DNA of 64,000 bases from Trueperella pyogenes (GCF_001070855.1 NZ_JVLH01000009.1:124001-188000); one strand, 5' to 3'. Counted from the first letter of the stretch, positions 27,590 to 36,303 are shown. The notes: generated from the letters alone by a model not told the origin. A program made the numbers and translations.

Positions 27590-28336
27590 TTACTCCACGG
27601 GCTCATCAAGTAGTTCGGCGGGGACACCCGTACTCTTCGGAGTCCACGATTCCAACTTGAGGTGAACAATAAAACGCTCGGAGTTGCCGTACTCGGGGTT
27701 GCAGGTGGTCATTGTCATCAGACGTTCAGTCGGCTGCTTTGAGAAGGTCAGATCACCGGGAACCGGGGCAATGACACGGATATTAGTTTCATCGCTAGCG
27801 GGAACGATCTCATTGGACTGGTAGGTGTAGACCAGATAGACGTTATCGGTCTCGACAACAACCTTGTCATTGTCCTTGAGCAGGTCAATGAAACGGAATG
27901 AATTGCCGTATGAACGACGGTGTGCGGCAACCGAGAAGTTACCCACCTGGCCGGGCTGCGCGGTGTCCTTGTAATGGCCGGCCCAACCTTGATCGATCAC
28001 GCTGCCTGTCGTACCTTCACCCAGGGGGATCTTCATCCAATTCCATGAAGGAACATGGATCACTCCGTAGAGTTCATCGATTGCCGGGTTCAGGGTGAAC
28101 TCCGGCGGATCGTCGGTATGGCGCTCACCCAGGGTTCGGTTCGATGGGTGCTTGCTGGAGAAGTCCGCGACTGCTTGCGCGCGGGGGCCTTCTACCTTGT
28201 ATGTCGTCCAGTACAACTGCCAAACGGCAAATAACCCCAAAATGACGGCAATCGTAATGAGGAGCTCGCCGATGACCGAGAGGAAGGTGACGCGATAGCG
28301 ACGGGGGGCAGCCGCTTCTTTCACATGTTCACCCAT
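27590..28336 (-). CDS. Class E sortase
   Basis: A 248-residue membrane-anchored transpeptidase with an N-terminal helix (about 20-42). The catalytic His139 lies in VAAHRRSYG, Cys212 in TMTTCNPEYG and Arg221 in SERFIVH. The sequence matches the actinobacterial housekeeping class E type found beside pknB. It attaches sorting-signal proteins to the cell wall; the LPLSG surface protein 10 kb upstream is a candidate substrate. ATG 28336 overlaps the end of the DUF881 gene by eight bases, showing coupling. Confidence 0.95.
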   Translation of the reverse strand: MGEHVKEAAAPRRYRVTFLSVIGELLITIAVILGLFAVWQLYWTTYKVEGPRAQAVADFSSKHPSNRTLGERHTDDPPEFTLNPAIDELYGVIHVPSWNWMKIPLGEGTTGSVIDQGWAGHYKDTAQPGQVGNFSVAAHRRSYGNSFRFIDLLKDNDKVVVETDNVYLVYTYQSNEIVPASDETNIRVIAPVPGDLTFSKQPTERLMTMTTCNPEYGNSERFIVHLKLESWTPKSTGVPAELLDEPVE

Positions 28337-29057
28337 TCTCTTTCACCACCTGTGCGTATCGAAGGGATAGGTCTTGGTCTGATGCCGGAAATTCGAGTTT
28401 CTCTGAAGTTTTCAACTCCCAGCCCAATCCGTAGCGTGCCACATAACGCTGATAGTTGACGACTCGAGGGTTCGTTTCGACTGAATTTCGGAGCTTATTC
28501 ACATTTCCGATCGCCGAAATCTTGTAGGGAGGGGAAAAGGATGTGCCACCGACCAAAATGACGTTTCCAATGCAGCGCACAACGGTTCGCGGAGCGATAC
28601 GAACACCTTGGACGGTCATCGCCTCTGCGCCGCCTTCCCACATTGCATTCATGACATCGTCGATGTCTTGCTGGTGAATGACCAGATCGTTGGGGTTGAC
28701 GTTGTCCGGAATGCTGTCTGTAGGCGCATCTGAAAGGGTCACCGTAATACCCGGACCCGAGACGGGAACTTTAGAGAGCTCACCGACGTTATCGCTGCTC
28801 TGCTGGCCAGCTGCCGGAACATGGCCCGCAATCTGATCTTTCAGGCTGCGGACCCCGTCTTGGAGGTCTTTCACTTCATTTTGACGGTGTGCGACAAGCC
28901 CAGCCAGATCGACAGCGGTTTGTGAGCGGGTTTCCGAGTTTGAGCGCGCACTGGCAACAAAGAGCATTCCCGAGGCCGTAGTGACGATGAGAACAGACAG
29001 AGCCGAGCGCAGGGTACGACCCGTCGGGCGGGTGAGCGGTCGGCCGAAAAGTTTCAC
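28329..29057 (-). CDS. DUF881 family membrane protein
   Basis: A 242-residue protein with one N-terminal helix (about 15-33), a coiled-coil-like segment (about 50-75) and the DUF881 core: VSGPGITVTLSDAP, then MWEGGAEAMTVQGVRI and YKISAIGN near 185-195. It is probably anchored with the bulk outside. DUF881 proteins accompany division and sporulation genes in Gram-positive bacteria (YlxW/YlxX relatives) but have no known activity. GTG 29057 has AGGAGA upstream. It opens the operon with sortase and the small membrane protein, divergent from crgA. Confidence 0.92.
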   Translation of the reverse strand: MKLFGRPLTRPTGRTLRSALSVLIVTTASGMLFVASARSNSETRSQTAVDLAGLVAHRQNEVKDLQDGVRSLKDQIAGHVPAAGQQSSDNVGELSKVPVSGPGITVTLSDAPTDSIPDNVNPNDLVIHQQDIDDVMNAMWEGGAEAMTVQGVRIAPRTVVRCIGNVILVGGTSFSPPYKISAIGNVNKLRNSVETNPRVVNYQRYVARYGLGWELKTSEKLEFPASDQDLSLRYAQVVKENG

Positions 29058-29221
29058 ATCATCTCCTGTTGGCGACTAGGCGTACCTCTAGTATCCCCTG
29101 TTTGAGGGTGCAACGCCCAGTTGCTTTTGATGTTTGGCTCAGTCCCGCTAGGCTAGAGGAAGGCCGCCTGTCGCGGCGTTTCCCGGGGAGATCCCGACAC
29201 TTGCCGCATGAAAGGATAATC

Positions 29222-29638
29222 GTGGCTGAGCCGAAGAAGAGCGAAGAGCGCGAGGAAGAGAAGAAAGACGCACAGACCGAGGAGCGTTCCGAGAAGCGCG
29301 AAGAGCGTCACGCACATGAGGACGAGAAGAAGGACTCGAAGCGCGAGGAACACGGCAAGCGTTCATCAAGCAAGAAGCGCGATCACGAATCTCGCGTTGA
29401 GAAGCGCGCAAAGGCCGAGTCAGAAAATGAAATCCATGCCTGGACCGATGGCATTCCGCTTTCGCCTGTGTGGTGGGCACCCGTCTTCACGACCCTGATG
29501 ATTGTCGGCCTGCTCTGGATTGTTGTCTTCTATATTTCCGGAGCCACGTACCCGATTCCGAAGATCGGTCAGTGGAACTTGGCAGTCGGTGGCGGTATCG
29601 CATTCGTCGGCTTCCTTATGACTATGCGTTGGCGCTGA
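29222..29638 (+). CDS. crgA: CrgA-like cell division protein with long charged N-terminus
   Basis: A 138-residue protein whose C-terminal 65 residues are a typical CrgA: two membrane helices (about 82-102 and 114-132) with PLSPVWWAPVF before the first and W-NLAVGGGIAF at the second. CrgA binds FtsZ, FtsQ, FtsI and FtsW at the septum in mycobacteria. Here the first about 70 residues are almost entirely Glu, Lys, Arg, Asp and Ser, much longer than the usual N-terminus. GTG 29222 has AAAGGA six bases upstream. The gene is divergent from DUF881, a conserved arrangement. Confidence 0.93.
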   Translation: MAEPKKSEEREEEKKDAQTEERSEKREERHAHEDEKKDSKREEHGKRSSSKKRDHESRVEKRAKAESENEIHAWTDGIPLSPVWWAPVFTTLMIVGLLWIVVFYISGATYPIPKIGQWNLAVGGGIAFVGFLMTMRWR

Positions 29639-29695
29639 GCATATCGCCGAACGTGAATTCTCCTTTCTCATGAACTGAATTCACGGTTGAGTCTC

Positions 29696-29733
29696 AAGGG
29701 GCTGGGACACCCGTAAGGGGGTCCCAGCCCCTT
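29696..29733 (+). terminator. Terminator after crgA
   Basis: A 13-bp stem (29696-29708 with 29721-29733), extended by CCC/GGG around a GTAA loop, is followed by TGCTTTC. It ends the crgA transcript. Confidence 0.9.
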
Positions 29734-29804
29734 TGCTTTCACGCGTCACTAGATTTTTCTTTGTCAGATCTTAGATATCGACGATTTTGGGCGCTTTAGA
29801 GGCG

Positions 29805-30069
29805 TGAATCCACATCCACAGCCAAAAGTTATCCACAGGCAAATCCACAGCTGGGGACAAATACCATCGATGTAATTACCCAGCATCGATTCCCAGATTT
29901 ACTAATGAATTTAGTTTCATGAAGATTGAATTGAAACTTCAGACTTGCGGTATATCAACGAAAACTCACTTTTTTGCCACAAAAACAACAAAATGATGTC
30001 CGGCAGCACACTTTTCAGCTTCGCACAATGATTTCGCGCTGTATCCACACGTTATCCACAACATCCACA
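29805..30069. other. AT-rich DnaA-box cluster (oriC-like)
   Basis: The 575-bp gap between crgA and the DUF364 gene holds seven copies of the core ATCCACA, all in one orientation. Perfect TTATCCACA boxes are at 29829-29837 and 30052-30060; a one-mismatch box is at 30041-30049; two-mismatch boxes lie at 29806, 29812, 29841 and 30061. Four sit in the left cluster and three in the right, flanking about 190 bp of AT-rich sequence that could unwind. This is the anatomy of a replication origin or DnaA-titration site. dnaA, dnaN and gyrB are not in the window. The rest of the gap (30070-30213) contains only direct AGCTTCCA repeats (30083, 30094). Confidence 0.6.
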
Positions 30070-30213
30070 GGCAAAATGAGCAAGCTTCCATTTAGCTTCC
30101 AGCTTTCGCCCAGAATGAGCTAAGAAGCGGCTAAAACGAAGCCATGTACGGACAAGCAGCGGGTCACTACACTCCCCGCATCACCTAGATATGGGGCAAT
30201 AACTCCACGCAGA

Positions 30214-30975
30214 CTAGGCGTGGAACTCGATACGCCGACCGGCCTCGTACATGCCCCCAAGGCGCTGGCCCCCCAAAGCGGGCTGGAAGGAAGCAATATC
30301 TGTCGTCGAGAAGGTCGTCAGCGAATTCATGCCGTACTCGGTCAGCAAGGTCGCAGCGGGAGCCGAAGGGCCAACAATAATCGTCTGTGCACTCCGGGAA
30401 AGCTCCAAAAGACGCGGCATCGTCTTATTCACAAAAGCAGAACCCGTGATAAAGACGTAGTCACAGGTGGGAAGAACATATTCTGCGGCTGTATCTGGCA
30501 AATCTCCATCCAGCACGTTGCGCTCGAAGATGAAGAGTTCAGAGGCGGCAGAAAGGGCCTCGGCAGCGAAGGGAAAATGCCCAATAACAGCGACGCGCTT
30601 ACCGGCAACCTCAGCCGACCAAGGATCAAAAAGGTTCTGCCAATTATTCACCTGGCACGGAACAAAACCTGCGGCCTCGGCCCGCGAGGGAAGCGCATAC
30701 CAAGAATTCACAGCCGCCATCCCCAGGGCAGCCTCGGCGAAATTCCAACTCTTCGCATAAGCGGCAACCTCGCGCAGACTCATGCCAGAGGGATCGGTGG
30801 GAAGACGGCGAGCAATCGACTCAACGGGCATATGGAAGGCCATACCCGCGCCGGCCTCGGAATTCTCGATGAAGGCCCACTTACCAAAACGTCCACTAGC
30901 GGTAACTTGAACGGATGGGTCGATCTGCTCAATCAGCCGATCATAGATCTCCCACGGATTCCACAAGTCCAGCAT
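30214..30975 (-). CDS. DUF364 / DUF4213 domain protein
   Basis: A 253-residue soluble protein. The N-terminal part (about 1-95) fits DUF4213, an enolase-N-like fold. The C-terminal part (about 110-245) fits DUF364, with VAVIGHFPF and ADYVFITGSAFVNKTMP-like segments of a Rossmann fold. The family is described as a possible heavy-metal chelation protein without proven function. ATG 30975 was preferred over GTG 30987 because GGGAG lies five bases before it. It follows the rhomboid gene directly and is the last of a ppiA-rhomboid-DUF364 run. Confidence 0.85.
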   Translation of the reverse strand: MLDLWNPWEIYDRLIEQIDPSVQVTASGRFGKWAFIENSEAGAGMAFHMPVESIARRLPTDPSGMSLREVAAYAKSWNFAEAALGMAAVNSWYALPSRAEAAGFVPCQVNNWQNLFDPWSAEVAGKRVAVIGHFPFAAEALSAASELFIFERNVLDGDLPDTAAEYVLPTCDYVFITGSAFVNKTMPRLLELSRSAQTIIVGPSAPAATLLTEYGMNSLTTFSTTDIASFQPALGGQRLGGMYEAGRRIEFHA

Positions 30976-30987
30976 CGAAACTCCCAC

Positions 30988-31890
30988 TTAGATATTGAGA
31001 AGCACCATGTAGGTGACAACAAGGATGACAAGCTCAGCAAGGAACATCCCCGCGATACCCAGATACAAACGGCGGCGTTGTTTCTTCGCTGTCATCCCGG
31101 AACGCGGCTTACCCAAGGCGAGCATCCCCCAGGTTGCGAGCATCCCGAAAATCAAACCGCCAAGATGAGCCTGCCACGATACTCCTGAAACGATGAAGCC
31201 ATACAGGAGGTTAACTGCAAGAAGGCCGACGACGGCGCGCACGTCAATCCCAGCGGCCCGCTGCAGAACGAAAACAGAGCCAAAAAGGCCGAAAATTGCG
31301 CCCGAGGCACCGACGGTCACCGTCAACGCAGATGAGGGGTCAATCAGCACCCACCCCAAAACGCCGAGGGTTCCACCCAGAGCACTTAAAAGATAGAGAC
31401 AGAAGTAGGGACCGCGCCCCAACGCTGGCTCCAAGGCACGTCCTATTGCGTAGAGCGAAACCATATTGAAGGCAATGTGCATGAGGTTCACATGCAAGAA
31501 CGCCGTCGTCAGGATGCGCCACGGCTGATACAGGCCATGAATCGGAGTGAATCCCAGGTATTGGGTGATCACACCCTTGGTAAGAATGTCACCTACCCAC
31601 AGAGCCACGCACACGCCAATGATTGCGTAGGTGACGACAGGGGTTTGTGCACTGACCCGGACGCTCCCCCATTGACGAGGCCGGGCGGTGCGGGCGCTTC
31701 CGAAAAGGTTGCCTCGGCCTCGGCCCGCGCAGTCCACACAGATTGAACGGACTTCCGTGGGAACGACACACTGAGTGCACATGGGGCGATTGCAGCGCTT
31801 GCAGTAATCGACGCTGCGCACTCCGGGGTGGCGCGGGCACTCGGGTGCAGCGTAGGGATCAGAACGCTGACCGTACAGAGGCTGAGACAT
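30988..31890 (-). CDS. Rhomboid family intramembrane serine protease with zinc-binding N-terminus
   Basis: A 300-residue protein. Residues about 10-52 hold a B-box-like zinc motif with Cys and His (CPRHPG, CKRCNRPMCTQC, CVDC). The rhomboid domain follows, with six or seven helices, the catalytic Ser in GASGAIFG, His in HLGGLIFG, and the HxxxN-type HIAFNM motif. It cleaves transmembrane substrates within the membrane. ATG 31890 has GGAAGG five bases upstream; a frame to 31914 would overlap ppiA further. Known actinobacterial relatives share the zinc-ribbon N-terminus. Substrate unknown. Confidence 0.93.
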   Translation of the reverse strand: MSQPLYGQRSDPYAAPECPRHPGVRSVDYCKRCNRPMCTQCVVPTEVRSICVDCAGRGRGNLFGSARTARPRQWGSVRVSAQTPVVTYAIIGVCVALWVGDILTKGVITQYLGFTPIHGLYQPWRILTTAFLHVNLMHIAFNMVSLYAIGRALEPALGRGPYFCLYLLSALGGTLGVLGWVLIDPSSALTVTVGASGAIFGLFGSVFVLQRAAGIDVRAVVGLLAVNLLYGFIVSGVSWQAHLGGLIFGMLATWGMLALGKPRSGMTAKKQRRRLYLGIAGMFLAELVILVVTYMVLLNI

Positions 31891-31910
31891 ATAAACCTTC
31901 CGGTTTGTGG

Positions 31911-32432
31911 TCACTCAGTGATGTCGATCGATTCGATAACGACATCTTCGACGGGACGATCGTTACGACCGGTACGAGTTGTTGCGATTGCATCGACAAC
32001 TCGCTTGGAGTCTTCGTCGATAACTTCACCGAAAATGGTGTGGTTTCCGTTGAGCCACGGGGTAGGCGCAACGGTAATGAAGAACTGAGAGCCGTTGGTT
32101 CCCTTGCCCATACGCTTACCGGCGTTTGCCATGGCCAGCAGGTAGGGCTTGGAGAAGGTCAGATCCGGATGGATCTCATCGTTGAACTGGTATCCGGGAC
32201 CACCGGTTCCGGTACCAAGGGGGTCACCGCCCTGAATCATGAAGCCGTCAATGACGCGGTGGAAAATCGTGCCATTGAAAAGGGGGCGCGAGGTGGGCTG
32301 ACCGTTGGTGGGGTCAATCCATTCGCGTTCACCCTGTGCAAGTGAGGTGAAGTTCTTAACGGTGTTGGGGGCTTGCTCGGGGAAAAGCTCGAGTCGAATA
32401 TCGCCCTTATTGGTGTGAATTGTTGCTTCCAT
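31911..32432 (-). CDS. ppiA: Cyclophilin-type peptidyl-prolyl isomerase
   Basis: A 173-residue cytoplasmic cyclophilin with the core motifs FHRVIDGFMIQGGDP and NGSQFFIT, and the Trp in TPWLNGNHTIFG. It speeds cis-trans isomerisation of prolyl peptide bonds and helps folding. There is no signal peptide. It lies immediately upstream of the rhomboid gene on the same strand. In mycobacteria ppiA also lies close to crgA and the pknB operon, so this neighbourhood is partly conserved. Confidence 0.96.
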   Translation of the reverse strand: MEATIHTNKGDIRLELFPEQAPNTVKNFTSLAQGEREWIDPTNGQPTSRPLFNGTIFHRVIDGFMIQGGDPLGTGTGGPGYQFNDEIHPDLTFSKPYLLAMANAGKRMGKGTNGSQFFITVAPTPWLNGNHTIFGEVIDEDSKRVVDAIATTRTGRNDRPVEDVVIESIDITE

Positions 32433-32583
32433 ACCTCCATGGTTCCAGATTCAGGTGAAATCGGCACGCTATTTTGCTCGGTATTCGCTTGATGAAGCTG
32501 CATCTAATGGTCAAAGAGTGCACAATAGAAGGGTCCATGCGTTCGCTCAACGGACGCGATTTTTTTACAGATTCGGAGACATC

Positions 32584-33183
32584 ATGGCAAGGACCCCGAA
32601 CATCGACACCGATAAGCTCAAGGCACAGGGCCTGCAGCTCCGTGACGCAGCGGCTGTACACGCGGGCCGTCTCGCCGTACGAGCCGCCGATCTGGCAGAG
32701 CAGGGACTGGACTGGGCAGCTCCTCGCGCACAGGCCGCGCTCTCAAGCGCAATTGAGCGCGCGACTCCCCTTGTTGAGTCCGCAAGCGAACGTGCACAGT
32801 CTGTTGCCGACCGCGCTCAGCCCTTCCTTTCCGATATTCACGGCCACGTCGTGGACGACTACCTGCCTCGCCTGAACAAGGCAGTGTCCGAGTCCGCCAC
32901 TGCTCTTGCTGCTGAGGGCGACCTGAGCTCGCGCGCACGCGCCGCTCGTTCCGCATCCGCAAAGGCCCTGACGACTCCGGCTCGTAAGAAGAAGTGCTGC
33001 AAGAAGGGCCGCCTGCTTCGCGCCCTCTGCTTCACCGCACTGACCGCTGCCGCTGCTGGCGCAGGCTACGTCCTGTGGAAGCGCAGCCAGCCGATCGAAG
33101 ATCCGTGGGCCGAGGACTACTGGGCAGACCTCGAGGTCGAAGACTACAGCGCTGACCAGAACCAGGAAGCTTCTGCCGAGTAA
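32584..33183 (+). CDS. Unknown helical protein with one membrane anchor
   Basis: A 199-residue protein I do not recognise. Residues 1-135 are Ala-, Glu- and Arg-rich with long amphipathic helices, probably coiled coil. A basic cysteine-bearing KKKCCKKGR motif leads into one hydrophobic helix (about 150-170) and an acidic C-terminal tail rich in Asp, Glu, Trp and Tyr. The topology suggests a membrane-tethered protein with the long helical arm inside. GGAG lies before ATG 32584 and a strong terminator follows, so it is a single-gene unit divergent from ppiA. Confidence 0.8.
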   Translation: MARTPNIDTDKLKAQGLQLRDAAAVHAGRLAVRAADLAEQGLDWAAPRAQAALSSAIERATPLVESASERAQSVADRAQPFLSDIHGHVVDDYLPRLNKAVSESATALAAEGDLSSRARAARSASAKALTTPARKKKCCKKGRLLRALCFTALTAAAAGAGYVLWKRSQPIEDPWAEDYWADLEVEDYSADQNQEASAE

Positions 33184-33212
33184 GACAGAGCGCCTCTGAG
33201 AAGGCTTAACGT

Positions 33213-33251
33213 TTTGGGGGGTCGCGACGCAATGCGTCGCGACCCCCCAAA
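33213..33251 (+). terminator. Terminator with 18-bp stem
   Basis: Arms 33213-33230 and 33234-33251 pair perfectly around an AAT loop, preceded by TTTT and followed by CATTTCT. It sits between convergent genes and could act on both strands. Confidence 0.93.
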
Positions 33252-33301
33252 CATTTCTCTGTCCAGATCTTCGCAGGCGAAGATACTCAGCTGAAAATGC
33301 G

Positions 33302-33688
33302 CTAACCGGCGATGAAGAAGAGCCCCACGAATCCAAGGATTCCCAACGCCAAGGAACTCACATTCAGAACGATCGCCCACACATTGAGCGTGCGCTGTGG
33401 CGCCGAGATCTGGACTGCGCGACTCGGAATCGATAAGACCACGCCGAGGATATTAATCGGGCCGATTAGGCCGACCCACATGATCAAGATCAGGATCCAC
33501 ACCCAGCCGGCACCTTCGGGATGTCCGCTCTTGATAGCGCCTTGGATGATCAGGTAGGGGAACAAGAACGAACAAATGACAAGAATCCAGCCGATGACGC
33601 CAAGGATCAGCGGGAAACGCTTGAGTTTCGCTTCACCTTGTCCAAACGATGTTCCAAGCTTTTGACCAGCTGGCTGCGGAATGCTCAC
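33302..33688 (-). CDS. Small membrane protein, unknown
   Basis: A 128-residue protein with three hydrophobic segments (about 27-50, 62-85 and 100-125). The loop after the second helix carries short Pro/Arg-containing stretches. GTG 33688 was chosen because AGGAGG lies five bases upstream; the longer frame to 33742 adds a segment with no support. It resembles other short DUF4190-like multi-helix proteins of actinobacteria but no specific family is recognised. It lies just downstream of the HAD phosphatase on the same strand. Confidence 0.75.
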   Translation of the reverse strand: MSIPQPAGQKLGTSFGQGEAKLKRFPLILGVIGWILVICSFLFPYLIIQGAIKSGHPEGAGWVWILILIMWVGLIGPINILGVVLSIPSRAVQISAPQRTLNVWAIVLNVSSLALGILGFVGLFFIAG

Positions 33689-33757
33689 CTTGTCCTCCTC
33701 GTGGATAAATATTGCGAAGACTGAGCCTATCGAAGGCTCCAAACCCTGTAAAGGTGA

Positions 33758-34693
33758 CTACTCGAGAAAAGAGCTGAGCACCCGCACAACCCCGGCCTCG
33801 TTATTCGAAAGCGCAACAAAGCGAGCGGCGGCAAGGATATCGGGGGACGCATTCGCCATCGCAAAGGAAAATTCAGCGCGCGACATCATCCCAAGGTCGT
33901 TTCCCGCATCTCCAAATACTGCGGTTTGTGCAGGTGAGACCCCAAGATACTTCTGCAGCTCGCTGACAGCTTGGCCTTTATCGACTCCACGCATCTGCAA
34001 ATCAGCCCAGTTATCGCCAGAAAGCGCGAATTGATGACTTTCCTTGAAGCTTCCCAAAGTTCGTTCAGCCAAGGGCTTCACATCGCCTGCACTGCGCAGA
34101 GCAAGCTTGATGATTGCGTCATCCAATTCACCGCGTTCAATCTCATCAAGTACCTCAATCAGGTCTTCAACAACCTGAGTTCGCGCGTAATACGGCAAGA
34201 TTGCATGCAAGAAAGGCTCATCACTGCGCTCGATATACGCTGACTTCTTCCCGCAGACGACAAGGCCACCGTCCCACTGCGCAGCTTCTACATCCTGAAC
34301 TTTCCCGTCTTGAACATCGGTATGCGCAGCAAAGAAACCGCCCTGACGCACGTGATGACGGACCAACTCGACACACCTGCGCACCGTCTCTAGGTCAAGG
34401 GGGCTTGAGGATATCTCTTCCCCATCACGCATAACAATCGCGCCATTTTCACCGATAAAAGTCATCCCCACGCGCCCCGGGAACATGTTGATCAGAGTCC
34501 AGATTTGCCGACCAGACGCGGGCGCAAAAGTCACGCCACGCGCCTCCATAGAATCGAGGAGCTGCTCCAATCCCACGGGGAAGTTTTTCTGATCATCCAA
34601 CAAGGTCCCATCCATATCGACCGCTGCCAGACGGATATCAGCATCCGCATATGTGGTGGGATCACTTGCCTGCGGCATTGACGCTTCGCGCAT
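33758..34693 (-). CDS. HAD-superfamily hydrolase (Cof type)
   Basis: A 311-residue cytosolic phosphatase-like enzyme of the Cof/IIB branch. Motif I is VDMDGTLLDD with nucleophile Asp26 and general acid Asp28; motif II SGRQ is near residue 60; motif IV VFGDAGNDLGMM is near 260. A C2 cap lies between. Members dephosphorylate sugar phosphates or FMN-like substrates; specificity is not predictable. ATG 34693 was chosen because GAGGAAG lies nine bases upstream; the longer frame overlaps the divergent gene's promoter. Confidence 0.92.
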   Translation of the reverse strand: MREASMPQASDPTTYADADIRLAAVDMDGTLLDDQKNFPVGLEQLLDSMEARGVTFAPASGRQIWTLINMFPGRVGMTFIGENGAIVMRDGEEISSSPLDLETVRRCVELVRHHVRQGGFFAAHTDVQDGKVQDVEAAQWDGGLVVCGKKSAYIERSDEPFLHAILPYYARTQVVEDLIEVLDEIERGELDDAIIKLALRSAGDVKPLAERTLGSFKESHQFALSGDNWADLQMRGVDKGQAVSELQKYLGVSPAQTAVFGDAGNDLGMMSRAEFSFAMANASPDILAAARFVALSNNEAGVVRVLSSFLE

Positions 34694-34832
34694 GTGTAGT
34701 ACTTCCTCACGACCGAAAATGACGTCCTCAAGGGCACCCATTGAACAGAAAAGAACCTGCGACCAGACTAACAACCACGCCTTTCATGGACCTAATACCT
34801 CCTACCCGTCAACCTCGTGAAGGCTCATCTGC

Positions 34833-34838
34833 TAGTTT
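34833..34838 (+). promoter_or_regulatory. -10 box of the AhcY-like gene (leaderless)
   Basis: TAGTTT stands seven bases before ATG 34846 with no Shine-Dalgarno site between them, consistent with transcription starting at the start codon. No recognisable SAH riboswitch is seen in 34694-34845. Confidence 0.45.
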
Positions 34839-34845
34839 GAACGGC

Positions 34846-36303
34846 ATGACCCATGCGCAAGTGCTTCTGCGTGAATACGCCCGCGCAACAAATATGTTGA
34901 TCGCGGGACGACCTTTCGTCACTTCAGACCCTGAGCTCGCTTCTCTTCTTGAGGCCTTCGGCGCTCAGGTCGCTCCCCACCCCAGTAGGGAAGGATCCTT
35001 GGGCCTCGAGACAGTATTTGATCTCTCAGACCAGGCGCGCCCCCACCCGGGTGCAATTACCGTCGTCGCACCCTCCGGTACCTTCGAAGGGGTCTACTCC
35101 CCCGACGGTTCCCCAATTTCTGGACCAGGGGACCCCGAGCGCATTGCGTGGGCCCGTTCGCTCATGCCCGTGACCGAGGCCGCGGTTCGCCGCATTGCCC
35201 ACCTGCTCCCGGGCCGCCGGATTGGCCTCGCCCTGGTTTTGGAACCAAAAACTGCTGCGCTTGCCCTGATGCTTGCCGAGGCCGGTGCTGAAGTTTCCGT
35301 CTTTGGGCACGCAAGCGAGACCCGAGATGACGTTGCCGATGCCCTGCGCCGCGCGGGTCTGAAGGTCTTTGCCGACTCCCACGCAACTCCGGAGCAGGAA
35401 GAAGCACTCGCCCGCGACTTCCTCGCGGAAAACAACGAGTACCTGCTGGATGACGGTTCGCATCTTATTCGCATGGCTCACGATCCGGGTCGCGCTCCCA
35501 CAGCGCTTTCCGCTTTGCGCGGCGCTGCCGAGGAAACGACCTCGGGACTGCGACCGCTACGCCATTTCCCACTGCGTGTTCCTGTGATTGCCAGCAATGA
35601 CGCACGTTCCAAGACACTCTTCGATAACGCCTATGGAACCGGCCAATCCTGTTGGACAACAATCCTGGACATCATTGACCCCGCGAAAATTGGCGCCGCG
35701 ATCCCTGGAATGGCGATCGGAGTCATCGGCTACGGTGACGTCGGAAAGGGCTGCGCTCGCTTTGGCCGCGCACTGGGAGGAAAGGTCAGTGTCGTCGAAC
35801 TTGACCCGGTTCGCGCTCTCCAAGCGCGCATGGATGGTTTCACTGTCGCTTCACTGTCTGAGGTTGCCGCATGCGCAAGCATGTTGATTTCCGCGACGGG
35901 AGAGCCCTCGACCATTCCGCTCAGTGCGCTTGAGGCCCTCCCTGAAAATGCGATTGTCACTGTCGCGGGCGGAGTGGTCGGTGAAGTTGAGTTCGAGCAG
36001 GCGCTCGCCGCGGGGTGGACGCTGAACGAGGCGGGCGACCCCCATGTGCAAAGGCTGACCGATCCGAAGGGTAAGTCCCTGCGTCTTCTGGAAAAGGGTG
36101 AAGGCATCAACTACACAGCCGGCGAAGGAAACCCCATCGAGATCATGGACATGAGTTTCGGGGTTCAGGTTGCCGCCCTCACCGAGCTACTCACGCACGG
36201 AGACAAACTTGACCCCGGTCTCCATAACCTTCCCATCCAAGCCGATAATGCGGTGGCTCAAGCTGCGCTTGATGCACTTCGTGGGACAGGCAATGCACAA
36301 TAG
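34846..36303 (+). CDS. Divergent S-adenosylhomocysteine hydrolase-like protein
   Basis: A 485-residue protein with a clear AhcY-type NAD domain: GYGDVGKG at residues 295-302, then VVELDPVRALQARMDG. SKTLFDNAYGTGQSCW matches the family's substrate-site region. However, the usual STQD element of the N-terminal domain is absent, DDGGDLT is replaced by DDGSHLIRM, the IGHFDxE segment reads GGVVGEVE, and the C-terminal Lys/Tyr tail is missing. It may therefore hydrolyse a related substrate, for example S-inosylhomocysteine, given the deaminase-like gene that follows four bases later. True AhcY activity is doubtful. Confidence 0.8.
   Translation: MTHAQVLLREYARATNMLIAGRPFVTSDPELASLLEAFGAQVAPHPSREGSLGLETVFDLSDQARPHPGAITVVAPSGTFEGVYSPDGSPISGPGDPERIAWARSLMPVTEAAVRRIAHLLPGRRIGLALVLEPKTAALALMLAEAGAEVSVFGHASETRDDVADALRRAGLKVFADSHATPEQEEALARDFLAENNEYLLDDGSHLIRMAHDPGRAPTALSALRGAAEETTSGLRPLRHFPLRVPVIASNDARSKTLFDNAYGTGQSCWTTILDIIDPAKIGAAIPGMAIGVIGYGDVGKGCARFGRALGGKVSVVELDPVRALQARMDGFTVASLSEVAACASMLISATGEPSTIPLSALEALPENAIVTVAGGVVGEVEFEQALAAGWTLNEAGDPHVQRLTDPKGKSLRLLEKGEGINYTAGEGNPIEIMDMSFGVQVAALTELLTHGDKLDPGLHNLPIQADNAVAQAALDALRGTGNAQ

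Noticed and set aside
27409-27669. 86-residue minus-strand frame overlapping the sortase end
   Set aside because: Out of frame with the real 50-residue membrane protein and sortase; Arg/Cys-rich without motif.
34694-34845. SAH riboswitch before the AhcY-like gene
   Set aside because: No matching pseudoknot motif, and the gene appears leaderless.
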